Positions 23,888 through 34,273 are shown, counted from the first letter of the stretch. The stretch: 64,000 nucleotides of DNA from an uncultured Bacteroidales bacterium (GCA_946185535.1 CAMHJX010000009.1:1-64000), one strand, 5' to 3'. The notes: generated from the sequence alone by a model not told the origin. Program-made: numbers and translations.

Positions 23888-26800
23888 TTATTTTGACTTA
23901 TCCGGCCATGCTGGAATTTCGGGAATGTCGGGATAATCCTTCATCTGCTTGAGGATGACTTCGATGGCCTTGTTGAGTTGGTCGTCGATGCCCTCGAACT
24001 CGCGGGCGGGGTCGTTGTCGATGACGATGTCGGGATCGACACCGTAGCCTTCGATGACCCAGTTGCCCTTTTCGTCGAAGGGAGCAAACTCGGGACGGGT
24101 CAGCGAACCGCCATCGATGAAAGGCAAACTACCACGGATACCGACTACGCCACCCCACGAGCGCATACCGATGGTCGTGCCAATCTTGTGCTTCTTGAAC
24201 TGATAGGGGAACAGGTCACCGTCGGAGGCGGAGTACTTGTTGAACAGCAACACCTTGGGACCGAGCATCATCTTGGTAGGCTTGGTCTCAGGCTCGCCGT
24301 TGCGCATCACATCGTACATAGAAAGCTCGCGGCGCAGACGTTCCACAATCATCGGGCTGACATTGCCGCCGCCGTTGCCACGGTCGTCGATGATGAGGGC
24401 TTTCTTGTCGAGTTGGGGATAGAAGTACTTGGCAAACTCATTCAAACCTTCCACGCCCATGTCGGGAATATGGATGTAACCCACCTGACCATTGGTGGCC
24501 TTGCTCACCTTCTCCACGTTGCCTTGCACCCAGTTGTAGTAATACAAGCCTGTCTCATCGGCAATGGGTTTCACCACCACATCGCGGGCACCACTCTCCG
24601 AGGCCTTATTGTTTAAGGTGAGTAGCACAGCCTTGTCGGCTTTGCCAATCAGAGCGGCATACATGTCATTCATGCCTTTGGTGCTTTGTCCGTCGATGGC
24701 AATGATATAGTCACCTTCCTTGGCATTCACTCCGACCTCAGTCAACGGCGAGCGGGTCTTCTCGTTCCAGTTCTCGCCTTTCAAAATCTTGTCAATCTGA
24801 TAGTAACCCGACTTGTCGCGGTGGATGCGGCAACCCAGCATACCCATAGGGATGCGCTCAGGCTTCACGCGGTCGCCTTCACCCACATAAGCGTGACCGA
24901 TATTGATTTCGCCAATCAGTTCACCAATGAGGTAGTTCACATCGTTGCGGTCGGCGCAATAGGGCAACAGCTTACCATACTTTTCTTTCATGGCAGGCCA
25001 ATTCACACCATGCATATTGGGTGCATAGAAGAAGTCGCGCATCTGGCGCCAAGCCTCGTTGTAAATCTGCGTCCACTCGGTGCGCAGGTCGACCCATTTC
25101 TTCATGTTGCTGAGGTCGATGCCTTCTTCGCTGTTCTTTCCAGATTCGCCAGGTTTTGTACCAGCACCAGGCGCACCGCCACCACCGGGCATCGGGCCTT
25201 TTGGCGCATTGACAACTTTATACCCACGACCTTCGCGCATCAGCATCTTAGTGCCGTCCGCGGAGAGTTCATAGCCCATACCGCCACCGATGTTCGTGAC
25301 CTTTTTCGCCTTGGCGTCGAAGTAGTTGAGGCCACCACCATTGCGACCGAAAGCCACAAAGTACAGGCCATCCTCAACACCCGTCAGGTTAAAGTAGCGT
25401 CCCGCATTGACGGGAAGCACCACTACCCTACTGCTGATACCCTCGAAGTCGATCTTCACTTCCTTAACTTCTTTCTTGCCTTCAGGTTTTCCCTCTGACT
25501 TACCGTCTTTAGGGCCTTTCTTTCCATCCTTCTTGCCTTTGCCAGCGGAGGTCCCTGAGCCTGTCGAAGGACCGTCCTTAGCCTCATCTTTTGCTTCTTC
25601 CATCTTCACCTCATCATTTTCAGTCAAGAATGGCGATGGCGTATCTTTCTGTAAAGTCAGCAGATAGACCTTTGACATGTCAGTATAGACATGGTTCCAC
25701 TCCAGCCAGCCGTAGGTTGGGCGGAAATCGCGTTCGGAGGTGAAGTACAAGTACTTGCCGTTCTTATCGAAAGCAGGCGAAGAGGCGTTGTACCAACCAT
25801 CGGTGACAACTTCATCCTTGCCCGAAGCCACATTGTAGATATGAATCTGACTGACGCTGAAGGTGCTCGGCATGGCATAGGCAATCCAACGGCTGTCAGC
25901 CGACCAGCAGTACTCGTCCAATTCGCCGGCTTTGCTACTCGCCACCACAGTAACCTTTTTCGTGGCCACTTCAACCATATTGATGCGGTTCATTTTGTCA
26001 TCCCAAAGGATGCGTTTGCTATCAGGCGACCATGTGAGCCTATATTTATAGGTGTCGGAGTCCTTGGTCAACTGGATGGCTTCTTCCTTACCGTCCTGAG
26101 CCTGGATATAGATCTCGTCCTCACCCGTGCGGTCACTGATGTAGGCGATGTATTTGCCGTCGGGCGACCAAGCCACATTACGGTCGTGAGCGTTGTCGCT
26201 CTGGGTCAGATTCCTTGTGATGCCCGACTTTACCGGCACTGTCCACACATCGCCACGGGCACCGAAAGCCACGCGCTTTCCATCGGGCGCGATACTGCTT
26301 GTGTTGATGAACTTGCTGGCATCCACATACTTGGTACGCGTTGACTTGCTGTCGTTGGCCATCTGCACAGGGATGGGATACACCTTGCCGTCTGCGAGGT
26401 TATAGCGGAAGAGTTGACCGCCATTTTCATAGACAATGTCCTTGTCGCCTAGCGAAGGCCACTTGATATCATAATAGGTGTAGTCCGTCACCTTGGTGGT
26501 CTGTTTCGTGCTGCGGTCGTAGCAAAACAGGTTCATCGTGCGGTCGCGGTCGGAGCAGAAATACACTTTGTTGCCCACCCACATCGGGAAGATGTCCTGA
26601 GCGTTGTTGTTGGTGATGTTCTCTATCTTCTTCGACTTGAAATCGAAGATCCACACATCGTCGGCCATGCCGCCACGATAGTATTTCCATGTACGGAACT
26701 CACGCATCACGCGGTTGTAGGCAATCTGTTTGCCATCAGGCGAATACGAAATCCATCCACCTTCGGGCAGAGGTAATTGTTCGGCCAAGCCGCCATTAAT

Positions 26801-27262
26801 ATTGGCAATGAAAAGTTGACCCACGAAGTCGTCCCAACTCTCTTTGCGTGAGCGGAAGACGATGTTCTCATTGTCCTTCCATGCCATGACGATGTTGTTC
26901 GGGCCCATACGGTCGCTGATGTCATCACGGCCCAAGGTAGGCGTATAGGTCAGGCGCATGGGTGTGCCACATTCGGGATAAGGCATGACATAAACCTCAG
27001 TGTTTCCGTCATATTGTCCCGTGAAAGCCAGATGTTTGCCATCGGGCGAGAACCGAGCGAACATTTCATAGCCATTGGCATCGTTGGTGAGTTTGTGGGC
27101 CACACCGCCTTTGATATCGACAGAGTACAAATCTCCGCCATAACTGAACACCACGTCATTGCCGTGGATGGTCGGAAAGCGCAACATTTTGGCCTCCTCT
27201 TGGGCAGTCAAGCTAAATGCACCCAATAATAGGAATGAAAGAAATAAATGTTTGATTTTCAT
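23888..27262 (-). CDS. Tricorn-like S41 peptidase with beta-propellers and PDZ domain
   Basis: 1124 residues with a type I signal peptide (MKIKHLFLSFLLLGAFSLTAQ), so periplasmic. Two beta-propellers of TolB/WD-like repeats (FSPDGKHLAF, YSPDGKQIAY, WSPDGKYIAY, WSPDSKRILW) cover about 30-560. A low-complexity Lys/Gly/Glu linker (about 560-620) contains a dispersed mini-repeat encoding DGPSTGSGT. The tricorn core, a PDZ domain (EGDYIIAIDGQSTKGMNDMY) and the S41 protease domain follow, with LIIDDRGNGGGNVS and the nucleophile region KYSASDGDLF. It probably degrades peptides in the periplasm. Transcribed alone from 27338. Confidence 0.93.
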   Translation of the reverse strand: MKIKHLFLSFLLLGAFSLTAQEEAKMLRFPTIHGNDVVFSYGGDLYSVDIKGGVAHKLTNDANGYEMFARFSPDGKHLAFTGQYDGNTEVYVMPYPECGTPMRLTYTPTLGRDDISDRMGPNNIVMAWKDNENIVFRSRKESWDDFVGQLFIANINGGLAEQLPLPEGGWISYSPDGKQIAYNRVMREFRTWKYYRGGMADDVWIFDFKSKKIENITNNNAQDIFPMWVGNKVYFCSDRDRTMNLFCYDRSTKQTTKVTDYTYYDIKWPSLGDKDIVYENGGQLFRYNLADGKVYPIPVQMANDSKSTRTKYVDASKFINTSSIAPDGKRVAFGARGDVWTVPVKSGITRNLTQSDNAHDRNVAWSPDGKYIAYISDRTGEDEIYIQAQDGKEEAIQLTKDSDTYKYRLTWSPDSKRILWDDKMNRINMVEVATKKVTVVASSKAGELDEYCWSADSRWIAYAMPSTFSVSQIHIYNVASGKDEVVTDGWYNASSPAFDKNGKYLYFTSERDFRPTYGWLEWNHVYTDMSKVYLLTLQKDTPSPFLTENDEVKMEEAKDEAKDGPSTGSGTSAGKGKKDGKKGPKDGKSEGKPEGKKEVKEVKIDFEGISSRVVVLPVNAGRYFNLTGVEDGLYFVAFGRNGGGLNYFDAKAKKVTNIGGGMGYELSADGTKMLMREGRGYKVVNAPKGPMPGGGGAPGAGTKPGESGKNSEEGIDLSNMKKWVDLRTEWTQIYNEAWRQMRDFFYAPNMHGVNWPAMKEKYGKLLPYCADRNDVNYLIGELIGEINIGHAYVGEGDRVKPERIPMGMLGCRIHRDKSGYYQIDKILKGENWNEKTRSPLTEVGVNAKEGDYIIAIDGQSTKGMNDMYAALIGKADKAVLLTLNNKASESGARDVVVKPIADETGLYYYNWVQGNVEKVSKATNGQVGYIHIPDMGVEGLNEFAKYFYPQLDKKALIIDDRGNGGGNVSPMIVERLRRELSMYDVMRNGEPETKPTKMMLGPKVLLFNKYSASDGDLFPYQFKKHKIGTTIGMRSWGGVVGIRGSLPFIDGGSLTRPEFAPFDEKGNWVIEGYGVDPDIVIDNDPAREFEGIDDQLNKAIEVILKQMKDYPDIPEIPAWPDKSK
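25550..25573. repeat. Dispersed mini-repeat C inside the tricorn-like gene
   Basis: GGTCCCTGAGCCTGTCGAAG followed by GACC. Relatives are at 31008-31027, 31049-31072, 57674-57699 and 57715-57741, each inside a coding region. Confidence 0.75.
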
Positions 27263-27330
27263 AGTATTTAGATTTAGTATGTTTTTTTCGTCTTTAATAG
27301 GGATAGCTTTTTTTGAACCTCTAAGCCTTG

Positions 27331-27338
27331 CAAATGTA
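27331..27338 (-). promoter_or_regulatory. -7 element of the tricorn-like gene
   Basis: TACATTTG on the minus strand, 68 bp before the start codon. Confidence 0.55.
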
Positions 27339-27414
27339 CGGTTTTTCTTGATTCATCCCTAGAACAACATAGAAGAAATCACTCATTTTTCGAACTGGAT
27401 ATTGACAAAATCCG

Positions 27415-27422
27415 TATTTTTG
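27415..27422 (+). promoter_or_regulatory. -7 element of the outer-membrane protein gene
   Basis: TATTTTTG followed by CAGCA, 45 bp before the ATG. Confidence 0.6.
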
Positions 27423-27467
27423 CAGCACTAAAACCAAATTAAAACTAACAACAAATTTCCATTCATT

Positions 27468-28331
27468 ATGAAAAGATTATTCATTACGATGGCATTGTGC
27501 TTGGCCTTTGTAGGTTTGGCTCAAGCACAGTTAAGCCAAGGGCAAACCTATTCAACGAAAATTGTCACTGGTAACCGTCCTGTTGCTGGCGATTGGGGTC
27601 TATACTTTGGCCCGAGCTATTCCGAAATCGCCGACCTCGTTGAGACATGGGGTTCTCAAGATGAGAAAGCCTTTGGCCTGCCGCTCATCAACTTGAAGTA
27701 TTACCTGAGCGACCGCACTGAGATGCGTTTTGGCATCCAATACAACGGACACACCACCAATGCCTCCGGTAACTATGATGTGAATTTTGACGAAATCTAC
27801 GGCTTCTATGAAGAGAACTTTGGCACTCGCAACATTCCTTTGACGGACAAATACTACACCAGAAGGTTCCGCGTCAGCCCTGGTATTGCCTATCACTTCT
27901 CACCCAAGAACATCCTCGATGTCTATGTCGGTGCCACGATTCCGGTGGGCGTTGATGCCATGAACAGTGTGTATGAGACCGAAAACTACCAAGTGGTCAC
28001 CAACGATGCCACTGGCACTCACAGCCTGCAGAAGTACGATGTGAAAGACAACTACAACTACAATTCGTTCACCATCGGACTCGGTGCTTTCATCGGCCTT
28101 CAAGCTTTTGTTGCCGACCTTCCGCTGTCACTCGGTTTTGAATATGGCCTGACCGGCATGCTGAGAACCAACGACAAGTGGTATCACGAAGTGGCCGACG
28201 GCGAGGGCAACTCACAGACCTACTACACCAGAGACGTCGACAACCTGCATTTCGACCAACTCACCAACAAGTCGAAATACATGGGTACCGACCTCAGATT
28301 CACCATCACTTATTACTTCAACAACAAATAA
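27468..28331 (+). CDS. Outer-membrane beta-barrel protein
   Basis: 287 residues with signal peptide MKRLFITMALCLAFVGLAQA. The mature part alternates hydrophobic and polar residues in strands of 8-12 (WGLYFGPSYSEI, TEMRFGIQYNG, FRVSPGIAYHF, LDVYVGATIPVG, FTIGLGAFIGLQAF, LSLGFEYGLTGML) and ends TDLRFTITYYFNNK with aromatic residues near the terminus, as in small porin-like barrels. No specific substrate can be named. The lipoprotein gene follows after 13 bp and is probably cotranscribed. Confidence 0.8.
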   Translation: MKRLFITMALCLAFVGLAQAQLSQGQTYSTKIVTGNRPVAGDWGLYFGPSYSEIADLVETWGSQDEKAFGLPLINLKYYLSDRTEMRFGIQYNGHTTNASGNYDVNFDEIYGFYEENFGTRNIPLTDKYYTRRFRVSPGIAYHFSPKNILDVYVGATIPVGVDAMNSVYETENYQVVTNDATGTHSLQKYDVKDNYNYNSFTIGLGAFIGLQAFVADLPLSLGFEYGLTGMLRTNDKWYHEVADGEGNSQTYYTRDVDNLHFDQLTNKSKYMGTDLRFTITYYFNNK

Positions 28332-28344
28332 AAACTGACCTGTC

Positions 28345-28788
28345 ATGAAGAAAGTATTATTGTTCCTATTACCCATGTTCATGATGGCTTTCGTGAGCTG
28401 CAGCAGCATGAGGACTTTGGAAAAAGCCCCAGCAGGCTCCATGACTCCGGAAGTAAGACTGAACATCAGCCTCGATGACATCGAGTATTTGGGCGAAAGC
28501 ACCATCAGTGTCAGCACAAGATCATACTTTGGCTGCATCAAACAAATCGACATGGTCAATGGTGAAGTTTTCGACCGTCACAACAACACTACTACAAGCC
28601 TGATGGGCAACCTTGACATCAAGCTCCACGGCGACATCGCCCTTGCCGCAGGCAAAGTCATCCAAGACTATCCCGAAGCCGACTATTTCGTCCCCGTTTC
28701 CTACAAAGACGAAGTCACCAATTTATTCCTTGGCAAATTGTCGACCAAAACCATGGTCATCAAAGCCTATAAGTACAAAAACAAATAA
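28345..28788 (+). CDS. Small lipoprotein
   Basis: 147 residues with lipobox FVSC after MKKVLLFLLPMFMMA. The rest is a compact domain without a family I recognise (SLDDIEYLGESTISVSTRSY). It lies in an operon with the barrel protein and ends at a terminator. A periplasmic or outer-membrane partner of that barrel is a reasonable guess. Confidence 0.75.
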   Translation: MKKVLLFLLPMFMMAFVSCSSMRTLEKAPAGSMTPEVRLNISLDDIEYLGESTISVSTRSYFGCIKQIDMVNGEVFDRHNNTTTSLMGNLDIKLHGDIALAAGKVIQDYPEADYFVPVSYKDEVTNLFLGKLSTKTMVIKAYKYKNK

Positions 28789-28801
28789 ACTAAAACCTTT
28801 G

Positions 28802-28841
28802 AGCAAGGATAGTGTCGGAAAGCATTATCCTTGCTTTTTTA
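28802..28841 (+). terminator. Intrinsic terminator
   Basis: AGCAAGGATA and TATCCTTGCT with a 14-nt loop, then TTTTTT. Confidence 0.85.
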
Positions 28842-28845
28842 TACC

Positions 28846-29661
28846 ATGAAAAAAACTCTCATTCTCATCACCGGATTGCTTTTGCTTTTCAGCGCTTGCA
28901 AGGAAAAGACTTCTCCCGTCAACCTTTTTATCACCCGCGCCGACGATTATGGCAACGAGGTTTCGCACAGCATGTATATCCTGTTCCACATCCATGCCTT
29001 CTCAGCCGACGACCAGATTACCCGATTGGAGTGTTCCAGTTTCGACTCGGAAAACGGCGTCGAACAGGTTTTCGATACTCTCTTCGCAGGCACAAAGGAT
29101 GTTGAATACGATTACGCCCACTACACAAAGTATTATACCACCAGCGAGAATATGGACGTCAAGTTGAGCTTCACTGTCCACACCTCAGGCGGCGACCAAT
29201 TGACGCAGGTAATACACTACCGCGTAAAAGGCAACGTCCTTCTCGTCCCCTACGAGAACATCATCCTTTACTCTGGAGAACAGTCCACAAAGCCCAATGG
29301 CCTTTCCCTTGAATGGGTTAGTCCCATCATCACACAGACCGCAGATTCTACCAAGATCGACATCTATGACTATCGCCCTGAGGACGCCTCTCCCGATGTG
29401 CTTTCGCACGAATGGAGGAGCCGCACAGGAATCAAGTTTGTAAGATACAACGACTTCAACTTCCCTGCTGCTACGATAAAATACCTGCAAGACTCTTATC
29501 TGGCCGGCAACAAGTACAGTTCCCTTGGCAACATTAGCACTGGCGACATCATTCTGGTGGGTAAAGGCAACAATGCCATAGGCGTGTTCCAAATCCAAGC
29601 CATCCATGATGAAGAAGGCTTTGAAAACGACCGATACGAACTGACTTTCAAGAAAAAGTAA
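28846..29661 (+). CDS. Lipoprotein of unknown function
   Basis: 271 residues from ATG 28846 (MKKTLILITGLLLLFSACKEK; Cys in the lipobox FSAC). This start is chosen over an in-frame ATG 15 bp upstream that would disrupt the signal peptide and overlap the terminator. The mature part looks beta-rich, with an N-terminal immunoglobulin-like segment (about 30-120) and a C-terminal segment ending ISTGDIILVGKGNNAIGVFQ then IQAIHDEEG. I recognise no family. The gene begins directly after the preceding terminator. Confidence 0.75.
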   Translation: MKKTLILITGLLLLFSACKEKTSPVNLFITRADDYGNEVSHSMYILFHIHAFSADDQITRLECSSFDSENGVEQVFDTLFAGTKDVEYDYAHYTKYYTTSENMDVKLSFTVHTSGGDQLTQVIHYRVKGNVLLVPYENIILYSGEQSTKPNGLSLEWVSPIITQTADSTKIDIYDYRPEDASPDVLSHEWRSRTGIKFVRYNDFNFPAATIKYLQDSYLAGNKYSSLGNISTGDIILVGKGNNAIGVFQIQAIHDEEGFENDRYELTFKKK

Positions 29662-29682
29662 TTTTTCCTATACTTAAAGACA

Positions 29683-29708
29683 AAATCCGCCTCAATCGGG
29701 GCGGATTT
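29683..29708. terminator. Terminator between convergent lipoprotein genes
   Basis: AAATCCGCC, loop, GGCGGATTT; T/A tracts on both sides. Confidence 0.8.
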
Positions 29709-29715
29709 ATTGTTT

Positions 29716-31518
29716 TCATTCCATCCTCACCCGACGCAAATCCAGCAGATTCGTCGGATTACTGCCCATGTCTTTCACGCGCTTGTTCACAAAACGCAGT
29801 ACCTCATCGTAGAAAAGCACAACCACAGGGGCATCCCTCATCATCAGACTATCCATCTCCGTATAGTAACGGGCACGCTGTTCCAAATCGTTACAAAGCA
29901 AGGCTTTGTCATACAATTTGTCGTACTTCGGATTGGTGTAATGCGTATAGTTGGGTCCGGCAGGGCAGTGATTCGATGTCGTAAACAGTGAGAGGTAGTT
30001 CTCTCCGTCAGGATAGTCTGCCACCCAAGAGGAACGGAAGAATTGCAGACTACCGGTGGACCGCATACTGCGCATCGTAGCGGGTGGCATCACTTCCATC
30101 TTGCACTGCAAACCGATTTGTTCCACTTGGCTTTGCACAAACTTTCCGATGTCGGCATAGTCGGCCACGGTAGTGAGTTGCAAAAGATAGCCTTGCAGAT
30201 GGTTGTCAGCCACCAAGCGCTGAGCCTGCTTCAAATCGTAACTATAGCCGATGGTACTGCTATGCCCTGGCAAACCCACGGGAATCATGCCACCTGTACC
30301 AGGTTCCCCGATGCCATTGCGCAGATAACGCAGCATCTTCTCGCGGTCAATACAAAGGCTGACCGCCTGACGCAACGCACGCGCACGGTCGGGACCAAGC
30401 GGGTCGTTGGGGTCGATGAAGAAAGAGAAATACTCAGTGTTCAAGTACGGCTCGGTAATCAATTCGATTTTGTCCTCGTACTTCTTGCGCAAGTTGCCAT
30501 CGTAGGTCAGCAATTCGTCTTTGTAGCGCGCATCGATGCCCGACATGAAGTCGAACTTGCCTTTGATGAACTCCAGAAAAGCCACCTGCTTGTCGATGAG
30601 GAAGCTGACGGAGACAGCATCGATGTAAGGCAGTCTCTCCCCTGCTGCGTCACACTCGAAATAGTTGGGATTCTTGCGGAAAACAAGTTTCACGCCCTCT
30701 TTCCAATACTGGAACTTGAACGGCCCCGTCCCGACAGGATGGCTGCGGAAATCATCACCATAATACTCAACGGCTTCGTGAGGCACCACTGAAGCGTAGG
30801 TCATCGAAAGGATGCCCAAAAATGGCGGGAATGGCTTAGACAGCTCGATTTGGAAAGTCGTGTCATCCAAAGCGGTGAAGGCATAATGGTCATCATCATG
30901 CTTGACCGATGAGAAAACCCATAGACCTGGTGAGTTCAGACTTTTGTCGACTACGCGGTTGAAGGAATAGACGAAGTCTTGGGCAGTGACAATACGAGTA
31001 GTCGGCGTTTCGACAGGCTCAACGACCTTAGCTTCTTCGTGCTGTGAAGGTCCCTGAGCTTGTCGAAGGGCCGACTGATAAAAGCAAGTGTCCTCATGAA
31101 ATTGTACATCATCCCGCAGATGGAATGTGTAACGCAAACCATCGTCACTGATGTCCCACGACTTGGCCACCATCGGGACGAGGTTCATTTTGTCATCGAA
31201 TGCGACAAGGCTATTGAACACTTGGTTGCAAGCCCAGATGTGCGGCAAGTCTTTGGCATAGATTGGATCAAGGGTCAGGATGCCGGCGGATTCATTGTAT
31301 TTGAAGATGGATAAACCTTCCTCAGATTCTTCGCGTCTACCACAAGAAACAAGTGATAAAAAAGAAAACAACAGAGCAACAATGAGAATGGTTTTTCTTC
31401 GGACACGCTTCGCGTCATTGTGAACGGAGTGAAGCCATCCAGATAACAAATCGTTCTGGACTGCTTCGTGCCTCGCAGTAACGCAAAGCGACCCGTCAAA
31501 ACAAAGCTTCTGTTTCAT
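29716..31518 (-). CDS. ABC transporter substrate-binding lipoprotein, family 5 (oligopeptide type), with repeat insertions
   Basis: 600 residues. The family 5 solute-binding core is clear (LTLDPIYAKDLPHIWACNQV, LVPMVAKSWDISDDGLRYTFHL, VTAQDFVYSFNRVVD, HPVGTGPFKFQYW, KFDFMSGIDARYK, LRQAVSLCIDREKML). The ATG (31518) overlaps the lon stop as TGATG. Unusually, about 37 residues (KLCFDGSLCVTARHEAVQ and on to HNDAKRV) encoded by a REP-like element precede the real lipoprotein signal RRKTILIVALLFSFLSLVSC. A second insert, encoded by mini-repeat C, lies between FHEDTCFYQS and TRIVTAQDF. No permease genes are adjacent. Confidence 0.88.
   Translation of the reverse strand: MKQKLCFDGSLCVTARHEAVQNDLLSGWLHSVHNDAKRVRRKTILIVALLFSFLSLVSCGRREESEEGLSIFKYNESAGILTLDPIYAKDLPHIWACNQVFNSLVAFDDKMNLVPMVAKSWDISDDGLRYTFHLRDDVQFHEDTCFYQSALRQAQGPSQHEEAKVVEPVETPTTRIVTAQDFVYSFNRVVDKSLNSPGLWVFSSVKHDDDHYAFTALDDTTFQIELSKPFPPFLGILSMTYASVVPHEAVEYYGDDFRSHPVGTGPFKFQYWKEGVKLVFRKNPNYFECDAAGERLPYIDAVSVSFLIDKQVAFLEFIKGKFDFMSGIDARYKDELLTYDGNLRKKYEDKIELITEPYLNTEYFSFFIDPNDPLGPDRARALRQAVSLCIDREKMLRYLRNGIGEPGTGGMIPVGLPGHSSTIGYSYDLKQAQRLVADNHLQGYLLQLTTVADYADIGKFVQSQVEQIGLQCKMEVMPPATMRSMRSTGSLQFFRSSWVADYPDGENYLSLFTTSNHCPAGPNYTHYTNPKYDKLYDKALLCNDLEQRARYYTEMDSLMMRDAPVVVLFYDEVLRFVNKRVKDMGSNPTNLLDLRRVRME
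31008..31072. repeat. Mini-repeat C pair in inverted orientation inside the binding-protein gene
   Basis: TTTCGACAGGCTCAACGACC (31008-31027) faces GGTCCCTGAGCTTGTCGAAG (from 31049, continuing GGCC). Together they form a potential stem and encode about 22 extra residues (ALRQAQGPS...VVEPVETP). Confidence 0.75.
31407..31494. repeat. REP-like palindromic repeat, copy A2, inside a coding sequence
   Basis: Same family as 1624-1706: the arm CTGCGAGGCACGAAGCAGTC (minus strand) and its partner CTTCACTCCGTTCACAATGA flank AGA...TCT. It occupies the 5' end of the binding-protein gene. Confidence 0.8.
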
Positions 31519-34010
31519 CACTTGACCTTAAATCCGATTACCTCAGGATGCAAGTTGTTCAGATACTTGTTGTAATCCAAGTCGTTCTTGTCCTGCTCCT
31601 TTTCCAAGGCAAGGTCTAGCACCTCCATCATGCTCTCCACATAGTGGAAATTCAGTCCTTCGATGTAGTCTTCCTTGATGTCCTTGATATCATGCTCATT
31701 GTCGATGGAAAGGATAAGGTCGGTGACACCATTGCGCTTGGCTGCAAGAATCTTCTCCTTCACGCCGCCCACAGGCAAAACCCTACCGCGCAACGTGATT
31801 TCACCTGTCATGGCCAGCTGACCTTTCACCTTGCGTTGGGTGAAGGCAGAAGTCAAAGCGGTGAGCATGGTGATACCTGCCGAGGGACCATCCTTTGGCG
31901 TGGCGCCTTCTGGAATGTGGACATGAACATTCCATGCCTCAAACACATCGGGATTGATGTTGAGCTGCGAGGCGTGTGCCTTGATGAATTCGTAGGCGAT
32001 GGTTGCGGATTCCTTCATCACCTCGCCGAGGTTGCCCGTCAGCGAGAGATGTCCACCACCACGGCTCAAGCTGACCTCAATGGACAGAATCTCTCCGCCT
32101 ACTTGCGTCCAAGCCAAACCCGTGGCCACACCCGGCATGGTGTGCTTCACCTCATCCTCATCGTGATGCATCGGAACACCGAGCACTTTCCGTATGTCGT
32201 CTATCGTGATTTTCTTGTCGAACTGCTCCTCGGTGACAACCTGCTTGGCGCGGAAACGCATCATATCACCGATGCGTCGCTCCAGGTTACGCACGCCTGC
32301 CTCACGGGTGTAGTCATCGATGATGTGCATCACAATGTCCTTCGGGAATGTGATTTGCTTATTGTCAAGGCCGTGTTCCTTCATCTGCTTGGGAATGAGG
32401 TGACGCTTGGCAATCTCGTATTTCTCCTCACGCAGGTAGCCGCTCAAGTCGATGATTTCCATACGGTCGCGCAAGGCAGGATGGATGGTCGAGAGGTTGT
32501 TGGCCGTGGCGATGAAGAGAATCTTCGAGAGGTCGTAGTCCAACTCGATGAAGTTGTCATAGAAGGTGTTGTTCTGCTCAGGGTCAAGGATTTCGAGCAA
32601 GGCAGCTTGAGGATCGCCATTGATGTTGTTGCCGCTCACCTTGTCGATTTCGTCCAAGACGAAGACTGGATTCCCAGACTTCACCTTACGCAAGTTCTGG
32701 ATGATACGGCCTGGCATGGCGCCGATATAGGTCTTACGATGGCCGCGCAACTCTGACTCATCACGCACGCCGCCCAATGACATTCTGACATATTTACGGT
32801 TCAAAGCGCGGGCGATGGATTTGCCCAATGAGGTCTTACCCACACCAGGAGGTCCGACAAGACACAAGATGGGTGATTTCATGTCGTTGCGCAACTTCAG
32901 CACAGCAAGATGCTCCACGATACGGTCTTTCACCTTGTCCAAGCCATAGTGGTCGGCATCAAGAATGCGCTGGGCGCGTTTCAGGTCAAAGTTGTCCTTG
33001 GTGTATTCCTCCCAAGGCAGGTCAACGAGGTATTGCAAATAGTTCAGCTGGATGCCGTATTCCGCCGCCTGCGGATGCGTGCGCTCCAACTTCTTCAATT
33101 CCCTATCGAAGACCTCTGCCACTTCCTTCGACCATTTCTTCTTCGCCGCCTTCTCCGTCAACTCCTTGACATCCTGCTCGTTGGGAGTACCGCCCAATTC
33201 CTCTTGAATGGTACGCAGTTGTTGGTTAAGATAATACTCGCGCTGCTGCTTGTCCATATCGACGCGCACCTTGCTCTGTATCTGTTGCTTCAGCTCCATC
33301 ATTTGCTGCTCATCGGTCAGCACAGCCAGGAGGTCAGTTGCCATCTGGTTGAGGTTGCGCGACTCCAAGAGCCCTTGTCTGACGGGCATATCGGTCTCCA
33401 CATTGCTGGCCACGAAGTTCAGGAGGAACACAGGGTCATCAATGTTCTTGATGGCAAAGCCAGCCTCCTGCGACAGGTTACGCGAACGGGCTATGACCTG
33501 AATAGCCAACTCCCTGACCGACTGAATCAAAGCATTGAATTTCTTGGTATTGGGAACGTCTACCGATGCTGCATAGGGCATCACTGTAGCTTTGAGATAA
33601 GGCTCGGTCTGCGTTGCCTCAACCACCTCAAAACGACGTTTGCCTTGGATGATAACGGTAACGTTGCCGTCGGGCATCTCGAAGGTCTTGAGGATTTGGG
33701 CCGAGGTACCCACCTTATACAAGTCATCAAGTAACGGTTCCTCCACATTCGACTCTTTCTGAGCAATGACACCGATGGACTTGCGCTTGCGGTTGTATTC
33801 TTTCACCAACTGAATGGACTTGTCGCGACCCACAGTGATGGGAATCACCACGCCAGGATAGAGCACCGAGTTGCGCAAAGGCAAAATGGGTAACTCCTCC
33901 GGAACCTCCTCATCTTGACCGAGTTGGCCTTCAATCGTCAACACGGGAATGAACTCAGCATCAGAGTCCATCATATCTGAAAACAATTCAGTATCTAACT
34001 TTATACTCAT
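31518..34010 (-). CDS. lon: ATP-dependent protease La
   Basis: About 830 residues from [14 protein letters not shown]. The N-terminal LON substrate-binding domain ([20 protein letters not shown]...) leads to a coiled middle part. The AAA module has Walker [12 protein letters not shown] (about 390), Walker [11 protein letters not shown] and Arg-finger region [11 protein letters not shown]. The protease domain has catalytic Ser in [11 protein letters not shown] (about 710) and Lys in [12 protein letters not shown] (about 750). Lon degrades misfolded and regulatory proteins in the cytosol. A longer frame to 34079 is rejected because homology begins at 34010. The downstream binding-protein gene is translationally coupled. 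Confidence 0.97.
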   Translation of the reverse strand: MSIKLDTELFSDMMDSDAEFIPVLTIEGQLGQDEEVPEELPILPLRNSVLYPGVVIPITVGRDKSIQLVKEYNRKRKSIGVIAQKESNVEEPLLDDLYKVGTSAQILKTFEMPDGNVTVIIQGKRRFEVVEATQTEPYLKATVMPYAASVDVPNTKKFNALIQSVRELAIQVIARSRNLSQEAGFAIKNIDDPVFLLNFVASNVETDMPVRQGLLESRNLNQMATDLLAVLTDEQQMMELKQQIQSKVRVDMDKQQREYYLNQQLRTIQEELGGTPNEQDVKELTEKAAKKKWSKEVAEVFDRELKKLERTHPQAAEYGIQLNYLQYLVDLPWEEYTKDNFDLKRAQRILDADHYGLDKVKDRIVEHLAVLKLRNDMKSPILCLVGPPGVGKTSLGKSIARALNRKYVRMSLGGVRDESELRGHRKTYIGAMPGRIIQNLRKVKSGNPVFVLDEIDKVSGNNINGDPQAALLEILDPEQNNTFYDNFIELDYDLSKILFIATANNLSTIHPALRDRMEIIDLSGYLREEKYEIAKRHLIPKQMKEHGLDNKQITFPKDIVMHIIDDYTREAGVRNLERRIGDMMRFRAKQVVTEEQFDKKITIDDIRKVLGVPMHHDEDEVKHTMPGVATGLAWTQVGGEILSIEVSLSRGGGHLSLTGNLGEVMKESATIAYEFIKAHASQLNINPDVFEAWNVHVHIPEGATPKDGPSAGITMLTALTSAFTQRKVKGQLAMTGEITLRGRVLPVGGVKEKILAAKRNGVTDLILSIDNEHDIKDIKEDYIEGLNFHYVESMMEVLDLALEKEQDKNDLDYNKYLNNLHPEVIGFKVK

Positions 34011-34049
34011 ATAGCTTAAATTCAAGATCAAACTACTACAATTTGGTGC

Positions 34050-34176
34050 GAGACTTTGGACTTTTTTGACAACGACCAATGACTATGACAATGACAACTT
34101 CCACTAAGATTGATGATTTATAGCTTATGTAAAAGTTGTCATAGTCATTGTCACAAGTCATAGTCCAAATTGTCTC
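34050..34176. repeat. Large imperfect palindrome in the lon leader (TGACAATGAC family)
   Basis: GAGACTTTGGAC...AATGACTATGACAATGACAA on the left pairs with TTGTCATAGTCATTGTCACA...GTCCAAATTGTCTC on the right, arms of about 50 nt. Related elements are at 49032-49130 and 53764-53846. Confidence 0.75.
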
Positions 34177-34273
34177 GTGTCCATAATGTAACTAATCTCC
34201 TCATTAAAATCGATTCATATGGGCGACAAAATGTCAGTCTGCCGCCGTTTCACACCTTATTATATATGTGGCG

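Noticed and set aside
31395-31521. GTG at 31521 as the start of the binding-protein gene (MMKQK...)
   Set aside because: The ATG at 31518, overlapping the lon stop as TGATG, is a better coupled start; GTG would add one residue only.
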